Part shown: piece by piece, positions 55,093-64,000 of the stretch
Position numbering within the stretch: position 1 is the stretch's first letter
Layout of the letters: every line of letters starts with the position of its first letter
Source: Gnetum montanum
Lineage: Eukaryota > Streptophyta > Gnetopsida > Gnetales > Gnetaceae
NCBI GenBank assembly: GCA_015680685.1
Contig: MNCI01014254.1
Span: 99,080-163,079 of the forward strand
DNA length: 64,000 bases
Reading direction: 5' to 3'
Position numbers and translations under genes: made by a program
Notes under the pieces: model-generated
Seen by the model: only the letters and a program-made list of their open reading frames with translations
The model's database searches: none
What the model was told of the DNA's origin: nothing

Positions 55093-55790
55093 TTGGCATG
55101 GTTTGTCTCCTAAGTTTATTCCATGAATATTTGTTTTCTCTTTCGAGTAGCTATCAACCATAGGGTTTCTACTACTTGTTGTGTGGTTGCTACATACAAG
55201 TATCTTTGTTTCAAAGTCTCAAGGGCACACTTGTTACATGGAGGCATTTCCTTCATGTCATCACCTGATGAATCACTGTATGTGATGCATGGAACTTTCC
55301 TCTTCTCAATCTTTCCATAAATGTTTATCTTAGAAATTTCCAAGGAAAGATCATGAATTCCTAGGTACACATCTATTGTACTTAGCCATGAACTTCCCAT
55401 TATAATTGGGAAGTCCCCTTCATTGTTGCTGTTAACTTCTATCACCAAGAAGTCAGCTGGGTAGGACCAACCACACACAGTCGTAACAATGTCCTCCACA
55501 AATCCCAAGGAAATGGTGATGGACTCATCTGCCAGCTCTTGTTGGATGTTGCTCTTCTTAAGTTGGGGTAGGTTCCAGGGATGATACATCTCTCGTGAAA
55601 TTAGGTTGACTTTGAAACCTAAGTTAAGAAGAGCCTTATGTGGTTCATTCCCAATGATTTGTAAATAGATTAAGGGGTTTCTAGGATCAGTTAGTTTCCT
55701 AGGAAGGTGGCCTACCTTGATCCAGTCAGTTACGGTATGCGTTAACATAATCGTATACAAACAGCTCTGTTGGACTGAAGGGTGCTCCGA
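55093..55790 (-). pseudogene. Aspartic protease, element E (active site lost)
   Basis: Minus strand, an open run of 214 residues from 55760. V-G-H-L-P-R-K-L-T-D-P opens the domain. The active-site position reads L-L-N-L-G-F, where D has L-L-D-S-G-S, so the catalytic Asp is Asn. The rest is well kept (G-D-F-P-I-I-M-G-S-S-W-L). It would be inactive. Confidence 0.88.
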
Positions 55791-58255
55791 AGTGTTATAT
55801 GGTGGAGGAGTGTACCTAGACTCAACCGCTTATTGTGAGAGCTTGTTTGGGCTTCTGGTTTTGAGGAAAGGTCTTTTCTTTTTACAGTTGTCAGAACCAG
55901 TAGTAGGTTGAATATTTACAGCTCTTATAGCATTACGTTGCGGTGATTTTGTAGGGAGTTCCCCTTGCATTGTTGTAGTAGGTTGTATGGGAACTACAGG
56001 TGGAAGAGGTGTGTATGGAGTTGGAGGATGGTAAGTATGTGGTGTACCTCCCAGAGGAGAAGGAGTTCTCCTAAAGTACTCCTGAACTTGGTAGTAACGT
56101 TGGGAAGTTGTGTGACTCATAGAGTCACTTGGAGAAACCAGCTGTTGCACATAATAACCATATGGATCAAGCTTCTGATAAGGGTACCGTTTTGTTGGCG
56201 GTGGCATCCCCCATGACTATGGGTATTGTCATTACTGATGCTATCTAATGGGTTGTGGTGGAGTTCCACTTGGATAGTACGTTAGTGGTTGGTGGAACTA
56301 CCTTGGGTTACCTTGAGGATAAGGTAACCTTCAAGGTGTTTGCCGTTGGTTGAGTGTTGGGTTAAGTGCATACACCCCAGACTCCTATAGATGTGAGATG
56401 ATTGGACAACATCCATTAGGATGGTCATAGTGGTAGATCTCACATCCACCATCATCGTCTGTGTCTGAATCCACAACTTCATCAGAGATAGTAATTTTCC
56501 CCTTACCCTTGTTATGTGTAGGGCCTGAACTTCTCTACTTTGTCTTATCTTTGTCACTACTTTGTTCTGCCTTAGAATATTTTACAATTTTCAAGATAGT
56601 TTCAAGTCTAGAGTCTAAGGAATCCCACAATTGATCCATCTTAGCTGATACTTCTGTTGTTAGTTTTTGAATTGGCAAGGTTTTTCTGTTCACCAACTCT
56701 TCGAGTGGAGACTCATCCTCTTCATCGCAAAATTTCACTCCATTCTTCTAAATGGAGGGATCACAGTTGTATTCTTTCACACTTTCTCTTTTTTGTAGCT
56801 CACCTTCTTCTTTTGCTACTTATTCCAACAAACGATGTACTTCATGGGCTCTAAGTTTTGATAATCTCCCTTGGGCATAAGTCCCAAGGGTTCTCCTCAT
56901 CTTATGTCTTAGCGCATCCATGATGTGGCGAAGTTGATCCTTTTGTGCATAACCATGGCCCAGGCAACGATGTAATAATGTGTAGTAGTGGGCCATGGCA
57001 GCATTCAAGGGTTCATGAGTTCCTTGCTTCCAGCCTTAGATCTGCTTACACAAATTAGACACTCTAGAGTACATTTGATACTTATCGTTGAAGAGTTATA
57101 ACATTGTACTCCACCCCCTAATGGTTTCCAGTTATAAGGATTAGTACCAACTATCTGCTTCTTTAATGAGTGTCCTTGAAAACAACTTAAGTTTTTTCCA
57201 CTCGTTTTCTATATTTTGCAAGGCATAGGCATCATGGAATTCCTGTAAATGATGCTGTGGATCAGCATTATATCCCCCCTCAAAGCATGGGATATTTTTC
57301 ATGTCTAAATGCTTCATCTGACTATCTTTAAATTCCTTGTGGAAATTCTTACAGCCTCCATTATATTGAGCATACTTGGGGTTGCAAGTAGGGATTCTTC
57401 ATGATCATCTCTTTCATGATGCCTATGATGTCTTCATTGTTTCATACTTTCCCTTCGTTCATGCTCTTGTCCTTTCTCTTGACTCTCTTGTCGAGGTCTC
57501 TCATTTTTCTTACCTTTATCCTCTCCATTATGCTCATGCTAGTTGCACCCAGATGTGGAAGGAGAGGGTGAGTGAGGAGATGAAGAAGCAGAAGAAGGAG
57601 AACCAACATCATGGTGATGCTTCTTGCCTTCTCTTCGGCTACTATGGCCTCGATCGTGATGATGATCTAAGTGCCCATCCTTATCTTTTGTTGTTGTTCC
57701 CTCTATGAATGGTTGGTGTTCGTGGGGATTATAACTAGTGTTATGTATCGTTGATCATAAGTTCTGATACCCAAACTCCTCACCATCGTTAGGAGGGGGA
57801 ACATCTTTTGATAGCAAACCCATTATGAGTGGTTCACCATCTTCAATTTTGCTAAGGATGTGCGGGACATCTTTGTCCTTCAACAATGTATGTTGGCTCT
57901 CCTACCTTGAGTCCCTCATACATTGTGCTTCTATGGGATAATAATCCCTTATATGAAAGTTGCCTATAACATATTCAGCATAGAGCTGAGTCATGCTAAT
58001 TTGTGCCAAAGCATGGAGAAGCATGTTAGGGACTACCCGATCTGGGGGTAACACGATGTTACCTTTCAAGTCTCTTCATCGCAACTATTCATCTTGATGG
58101 AGGATAAAGGTAAAGTTTGGAATGTACTCATCGAGATGAGTATAGACTATCTAGTATTTTTTAGGACTTGGTAGATTTTAATTATGTGTTTTTAATTGCC
58201 GACTGTTCTTTGTGTTGTCCCTAGGTGGTGAGTTGCTCTTATGAGAAGAAGACAT
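55791..58255 (-). pseudogene. Gag polyprotein, element E (broken)
   Basis: Minus strand from the ATG at 58255 (M-S-S-S-H-K-S). Same order as D: N-terminal block, charged Ser/His segment (57700-57480), Retrotrans_gag (57330-56820), Lys-rich linker, knuckle C-E-I-Y-H-Y-D-H-P near 56450, and a Pro/Tyr/Thr-rich tail (56207-55830, open). More stops and frame shifts than D. Confidence 0.85.
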
Positions 58256-58377
58256 AGTGTCTTATCGATGTGCTCATTACCGTTATATAATTTTTTTCTT
58301 TAATTAACCTGAAGGTTTGTTTAGGATCCCAATGATGTGAGTGATATCCTATGTTCTATTCAATGCACAAACACTTA

Positions 58378-58397
58378 GTCCTTGGGAATGTTACCAA
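58378..58397 (-). other. Primer binding site, element E
   Basis: Minus strand 'ttggtaacattcccaaggac' next to the LTR, a decayed form of the D primer site. Confidence 0.6.
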
Positions 58398-59244
58398 TGA
58401 TGAATAGTGAGATACCCCTACACTCAACGATACGAATACAAGCGTAGCACGCGTGATCTGGTTGCACGCCCCATGGAACACTTAGGGTTAATCATTCGTT
58501 GTCTTCCCAGACTTACTTGTAGTTTTCATGGTGTATGGTTAAGTAAGTCTAAGGTATATGATTTTTATGGTTTTTATGTTTTATCTCTCCTATGCTAATG
58601 AGTTGAAGGGTTGAGAAACTAATTACTAACTCTAACTAATGAACTAAGTCTAAATTACCTAGCGTCTGCATCCATTCCCACTTACTGTACACACCCTGAA
58701 CCGATGCAACCATGGCTACCAAATGCTAATCATTCCTGGGATCACCATGTGTAATGCACATGCTTGAAGTGGTCATACTGAGGCACTTAACTAGAAGGAA
58801 AGGGTTGAGAGAATCTAATCTAGCCTAAGTGTGATGAGCATCCGTTCCTTGATTATCCGTACACATCCTTAAATGCTCATAATCAAGTCATACTCATTCT
58901 GCATTACTAGGAGAGAAGGGTGAGAGAGAAAGCAATAAATAACATTAAATAAAATCCTATTCTATGCACTGCAAGATTTATCCAGGAAGTTCATCTTTAT
59001 TGCCATACACAACTTGTGTTCAGGTACAATGTTGCTCGAATAAAGATCCGTTCACTTTAGGACTCCTATTGCGGGCACATGGAAAATATTCTATCTTCGG
59101 AGTGATCAATTTGCCAGAGTTTTTCTACTTCTAGCCTAGGATGATGAAACAAGGGAGAGCCACCTCTTATTTATAGATATGACGGTGCACCGCAATATCA
59201 CGTATGCGATATCGCAGGGGACAACGTGATATCGCATCTCATCA
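58398..59244 (-). mobile_element. 5' LTR of element E
   Basis: 847 bp. TATAAATA on the minus strand at 59175-59168. The palindrome array is shortened (59190-59238) and runs directly into CATCTCATCA. Confidence 0.9.
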
Positions 59245-59866
59245 GCTTCTTATAATTAAACAAGGTCAACAAAGGCTATAAGAGGTCAAACAAAGGCCAA
59301 ACAATGGGAACAAAAAGGTCAAAAACAACGCTAGCTTAAATATTTTATTTATGCATTCAATGTTTTATGCAGTTTTCTTTAATGCTTTCAAGCAATTAAG
59401 CTAAGGTAAGTTAGTTTAATTAAATAGAATTAATTAAGCACATAAGTACAACCACATTGAGCATGCATATGACTCTTCGTAATCATAGTAATGCTTAACA
59501 TTTGGTAACCCAGCAACATTATATGTGTTCAAGATGTTCACGGAAAGTGGGATCATATACTTATGTTAGGATAGTTAGTTATTGAACAACAATTAGATTC
59601 AGTTAAATTGATTATAAATTACATTTCAACTTGTTCTTAATCATAGAAAAATAAAATATAAAATAATAAAAATTATGTACCTCAATTATACTTAATCATA
59701 CAATTAAGCTTCACAAGTATAGTTGAGAAGACAATGATTATCACAATTATATTTTACATTTTGGAACTAGTGTACTTAAGAACTTAAGGTCTATGGAATT
59801 TGATCGGATCACATGTGAACTCTTGTGATTCATATGGTTGGGCATAGGGGCACCTCACTACTCATA
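59245..59866 (+). mobile_element. 5' LTR of element F, 3' portion
   Basis: Ends 'ggggcacctcactactcata', the complement of the family LTR start. Internal blocks such as 'aacatttggtaacccagcaa' and 'gttaggatagttagtta' match the reverse complement of the C LTR (26500-26640). Its 5' portion is probably on the other side of element E. Confidence 0.75.
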
Positions 59867-59887
59867 TTTGGCACCATTTTTGAGGAC
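59867..59887 (+). other. Primer binding site, element F
   Basis: 'tttggcaccatttttgagga' follows the LTR; same type as D. Confidence 0.7.
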
Positions 59888-60027
59888 CTTTTAGTTGTTA
59901 TGTGCACTATCTAGGACTTACGAAAAATTATATAAAATAATTGGAACAAATCCTAGAGTCATATCACACTTAATAATAACTACAAAAATATTTAAAAGTA
60001 GACTACATTTTTATTTTCGGACACAAA

Positions 60028-62450
60028 ATGTCCTCTTCTAACAAAAGTGATTCGCTACCCAAGTCTGATGGAGTTCATCAACAAGTATCTCAACAATACA
60101 GAGTGGTATATGCTCATTCTAATGAGTATCTACCCAAGTTCACCTTCATCCTACACCAGGATGAACCATTGCAGTGGTGTGACATGGAGGGCAACATCAT
60201 GTTGCCACTTGATCGATCCATTCTTGCGATGCTCCAACAAACTCTTATGTGTTTGGATCTCCAAGGAGTTCATGCTAAGTACATTATACAAGATAGTGAT
60301 GCTAGGGATTATCATCCCACTAAGGCACAACATCTAAGGGATCAATAGCTAGAACAATGCTACAAATATATGAAGGAAAAGTGGTGTAGTGATTCCCCAT
60401 GCTTGTTGTACCAAAAAGATGGTGGAGTGTCCTTCTCTAGGGGTTTTTCATTTAGTAAAATTCCCCTATTTTACTTTAGTGAAGGAGGTCAAAACCAAAA
60501 CCTATAATCCACAATCCACAATCTAAGTTCTGGAAAGAATGGATCTAATGACAAAGGAGGATCCAAGGAGAAAAGTTAGGGTAGTGATGTAGACAAGAAA
60601 CAAGATCATGATCATGTCTATGATCACTAAAAAGGGGGTAGTAGTCATCATGATGATGCTAGTCCTCCTTTCTCTTTACCTTCATCATCATCTTCTCCCA
60701 CTTTTGTGTTTGACCACAATTATAGGAGGCATGACCATGATGGAGGTGGCCGATGAAATTGAGATAACCAAAGTGGCCATGGAGCAAGTCAAGACTAGGG
60801 GTGTAGGCTTTCAAGAGAGATCCATAGTATTGAATGAAAGGGTAGTAGAGGGCATCATAGGCACTAAAACCATGACATTGATGAGACTTTTCTTGCTACC
60901 CAAAATATACTGAACATTACAGAGGTAGCACAAATTCCTACAAGGCACATTAAGGATAGTCAAATTAAGAGGCTAGACATTAACAATATCCCTAGGTTTG
61001 AAAGGGGATATAACTAAGATCTACAAAACCATCTCCAAGCTTTCCAAGATGCATGTGCATTGCCAAATATAGAAAATGAGTGGTAGAAGCTTAAGTTGTT
61101 CCCTAGGACACTCATTAAAGAACCAAAAAATTGCTATTGATCCTTAGAATTGGAATCTATTTAATAGTGGAATATAATGCTTAAAATGTTCAATGATAAA
61201 TATCAAACATACTCTTTAGTGTCCAACTTCAGGAGGTGGATCCAAGGATAGAAACAAGGGACACATGAAACCTTGGATGCCACCATAGGCTAATATTATT
61301 CCATATTGCACAAATGTCTTAGCCATGAGTATTCTCAACTAGACTAACTTCACCACATTGTGAATGGGCTCTAATTAGAAATGAAGAGAATTCTTAGCAT
61401 CTATGCCTAAGGGTGACTATAAAAATTAAGAGCCCATTATATCCAAATGTTGATTGAGTAGGTAGTGAAGGAAGAGGAAGAATTAAGAAAACTAGAAAGT
61501 ATAGAAGAGTACAACTACAATCCTTGCATTCATAAGAGGGAGGTTCAATTTAGTAACAATGAGGAAGAATCATCACTTAATGAGGTGGTGAATTAAAAAA
61601 CCTTGCCACTTTTTACATCTAAAATTTTGACTAAGGTAGATCAATTATGGGACTCCATGAATAGAAAATTTTAAGCTATCCTAAAAATTGCTAAATAGTC
61701 TAAGGAACAAGGTAGTGACCATGATCACAAGGGGTGCAAGGAAGCTAAATGTGCTAATCAAAGAGGTAAGGAAAAGATTTCTATAGTAGGAGAAGTTATA
61801 GAAAGTGAATCAAATAATGATGGAAGATGTGACATTTACTGTTATGAACGTCCTAAGGGATGTTGTCCTATTGTGTCACACTTATAGGATTCTGGGGTGT
61901 ATGCCTTGAATCCACAACTAGCACAAAGAAGAACACCTAAAAGGTTGTCTTATCCTCAAGAAAATTCTGGGCAATTCCATTAACAATAATTATATTATCC
62001 TAGTGGAACTCCACTGCAATCATATGAGTAGTATCAACAATGATGGCAATGAAAGTTATGGCCACTAACACCACAAAGGCAGCAATACCCTTATAGATAA
62101 TGTGATCCATATGGGTATTAAGTTCAACAATCCTTGTCTCCATGCAACTCTTCCAGTCATGTTTCTAGTTTTCAACCTCACTACTACCCTTTTGAGTATT
62201 ATCAAACTCATTCTCCATATGCAAGGAAGCATACAACCTTTTACCCTTATCCTCCTCCTATTCTTGCACATGTTCCTTCACCCTCAACATAACTACTACT
62301 TGCTCCATCTATGTAGGGTGAGGTCCAAGCTTAATCATAGCAACGTAACACTAATAGGACCATTAATCTACATCCAATTAATCAATTGAGTGGTTTAGAT
62401 AATAGAACATGAAAAGACACTTTTTCTAATTTAACAGTCTACCTAAGCCC
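60028..62450 (+). pseudogene. Gag polyprotein, element F (broken)
   Basis: ATG at 60028 (M-S-S-S-N-K-S), the same start as in C, D and E. Open for 106 residues with E-Y-L-P-K-F-T-F-I-L-H-Q-D-E. The charged segment (60560-60900) is frame-shifted. Retrotrans_gag remnants lie at 60980-61450, a Lys/Glu linker at 61470-61760, and the knuckle C-D-I-Y-C-Y-E-R-P-K-G-C-C near 61830. A Tyr/Gln/Pro tail follows. Many stops. Confidence 0.82.
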
Positions 62451-62519
62451 TCACATATGCATGTGGTTGGTAACCCTACTTCTCCATATTTCTCTGTATC
62501 AAATTCCTTTGAGTCCCCT

Positions 62520-63010
62520 TCAAACCAAATACCCCTAGGATCCATACTATTATGCTTACTCATGTTGTATCTGATTGGATCCAGGTGGTCAATTTTTGTA
62601 GGAAATTAGCTGATCTTGGGAGTCCTATTATTTATTTGTAGATTGCTAGGAATGAACCATGTAAGTATCTTCTTAACTCAGGTTTTGGTGTCAACTTGAT
62701 TTCTCATAAAATGTATATTACATGGAACCTACCCCCTTTTAAGAAGAGCAATATCATATTAGAATTGGTAGATTAGTTCATTCTTATTCCATGGGACTAG
62801 TAGAGAACATTGTAACAATTATTTGTGTATGGTCTTATCCTACTAATTTTCTAGTAATCAAGTTAAAGAACTACAGAGGGGACCTCCCAATCATCATGGA
62901 AAGGGCATGGCTTAGCACCATTGATGCAAGAATGGGCATAAAAGATCTTTCACTAGAAATATTTAAGAAAAATGCATTCAAAAAGATTGAGAAGAAATGA
63001 GTTCCATGCA
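62520..63010 (+). pseudogene. Aspartic protease, element F (active site lost)
   Basis: L-L-N-S-G-F-G-V-N-L-I-S near 62670, with Asn for the catalytic Asp. G-D-L-P-I-I-M-E-R-A-W-L near 62880. Open for 69 residues from 62791. Confidence 0.8.
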
Positions 63011-63192
63011 TCGCATATAGTGATACAGGGTGTAATTATGTGCAAAAAGTTTTGTCCATGAAACAAGCATCCATCTTTGCATGCAAGTAGTGTGCATCCG
63101 AAACTAATATTCAAAGGTGTTTATACGTAGTAGTCACAAAACAAGAGGGTACCCAATGGCTGATTGTTCATTCTGAGAGAAGCACGCTTTGC

Positions 63193-64000
63193 ATGGAACT
63201 TTTTGAGAGCTTAACATATGCATCTGTTATAGACATGGATGAATTAGAACAAGTTCATCACCAACTCTCTAATAATGCATATGATGATACCTATTTGGAA
63301 GAGTTGGAAATTCCTAAAAATTTCAAGAAAGAGCCCCTTAAATTAAAAACTCTACCTACTAGCATGAAATATGTATTTTTTAATAATGAAAGTTAGTAAT
63401 AATCAAAGCCATTCTTACTCCAAAACAAAAATAGATGCTATTGAATGTGGTTAAAAAATTGTTAGTAGCCTTTTCTTGGTCATATCCCAAACTCATAGGA
63501 ATTGATCCAAGGATATGTGAACATTGTATCTACATCGATTTGGTCATGAAGCCAAAGAGGTATCCATAGAGGCAATTGAATCCCAAATTGAAGTAGATTG
63601 TCATGAAAGAAATTGAATAACTCTTCAAGGTGGTCTTTATCTATTCCATTACATATAGTGAGATGTTTAGTCCACTCATGATTGTGTTAAAGAAAGATGG
63701 CAAGTAGCAGGTCTGCATTGATTTCAAGTTATTGAATATGGAAACATTCAAGGACCATTTTTCATTACCATTAATTAATTAACTATTAGACACAATATCT
63801 AGAAAATGTTTTTTATAGTTTTATGGATGGTTATAGTGGCTATAACCAAATTTAGATTGTGCTAGAAGACCAAGCTAAAACAACATTCAAGAGTTTCTGG
63901 GGACTTTTGTATATCACAAGATGCCTTTTCATTTGTGTAATGCCCCTACTACATTCCAACATCTAGTCATTAGCATTTTTCAATAGAAAATCAGTAGTGG
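63193..64000 (+). pseudogene. Pre-RT and reverse transcriptase start, element F (cut by window end)
   Basis: 63193-63396 matches the pre-RT segment of C (H-H-Q-L-S-N, L-E-E-L-E-I-P). RT blocks follow: V-C-I-D-F-K-L-L-N-M (63712-63741), T-F-K-D-H-F-S-L-P-L (near 63745-63775), Y-N-Q with stops, and M-P-F-H-L-C-N-A-P-T-T-F-Q (near 63920-63960). Several frame shifts. The F-M-D-D box would be beyond the window. Confidence 0.82.

Larger units (their letters stand above)
52484..59244 (-). mobile_element. Athila-like element E, gag-protease deletion derivative
   Basis: LTRs of the TGATGAG/CTCATCA family, with flanking 5-mers gcttt (52479-52483) and gcttc (59245-59249), a TSD with one later change. 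On the minus strand: LTR, primer site, gag, protease, then a single N at 55092 and the 3' region. RT, RNase H and integrase are absent. Confidence 0.88.
59245..64000 (+). mobile_element. Athila-like element F, 5' part (continues past window end)
   Basis: Plus-strand member of the same family as C, D and E. LTR remnant, primer site, gag, protease and RT start are in order, running off the right edge. It keeps RT, so it is closer to a full-length member, but it is heavily decayed. Confidence 0.85.

Overview
The window is a nest of decayed plant retrotransposons, with no intact protein-coding gene. It holds Ty3/gypsy elements of two non-chromodomain types (Tat/Ogre-like with two RNase H domains, and Athila-like), a Ty1/copia element of the TNT1/Tork type, and the 3' end of an L1-type LINE. 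Five-base target-site duplications (TSDs), stacked insertions and heavy stop-codon decay point to a large-genome seed plant, possibly a gymnosperm. The species cannot be settled from this sequence. Lineage names rest on motifs I recognise by eye, not on a search.

Layout. 1-20926 (+): a tandem of two Tat-like elements sharing an LTR. Element A is cut by the window start (second RNase H, integrase, 3' region to 3122). Then come a shared LTR (3123-4812), element B (gag, protease, a 5-kb antisense gene-like cassette, a reverse transcriptase lacking its palm, two RNase H domains, integrase) and a last LTR (19233-20926). This tandem sits inside the RNase H region of a minus-strand copia element (20927 to about 35.3 kb). 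The same copia element also carries a solo Tat-like LTR (23518-25211, TSD ctaag) in its protease, and a complete minus-strand Athila-like element C (26208-34688, TSD gtagg) in its gag. 35.3-39.7 kb is AT-rich with no recognisable transposon; one short stretch has exon-like splice signals. 39.7-42.3 kb has a copia integrase scrap split by a LINE 3' end with 16-bp TSDs, and a 415-bp gypsy LTR, ending at a 512-base run of N. 42858-50444 is element D (-, TSD actat), which keeps gag and protease only. 50450-52385 is a minus-strand Tat-like relic. 52484-59244 is element E (-, TSD gcttt/gcttc), also gag and protease only. From 59245 to the end is element F (+, gag-protease-RT), whose 5' LTR appears to have been the target of E.

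How the parts relate. None of these elements could move on its own in its present form. C lacks RNase H and the integrase core, D and E lack everything after protease, B lacks the RT palm, and every reading frame carries stops. C, D, E and F are one family with terminal inverted repeats TGATGAG/CTCATCA, so D and E look like gag-protease deletion derivatives that would depend on an autonomous relative. A and B carry complementary sets of stop codons, each explained by C-to-T changes at CAG or CGA, which fits decay of methylated DNA after insertion. The most unusual item is the antisense cassette in B (about 9.7-14.4 kb). It has a TATA box, an ATG in good context, several splice-site pairs, a HAD/FCP1-like phosphatase fragment and a coiled coil, and looks like host gene material carried in the reverse orientation.
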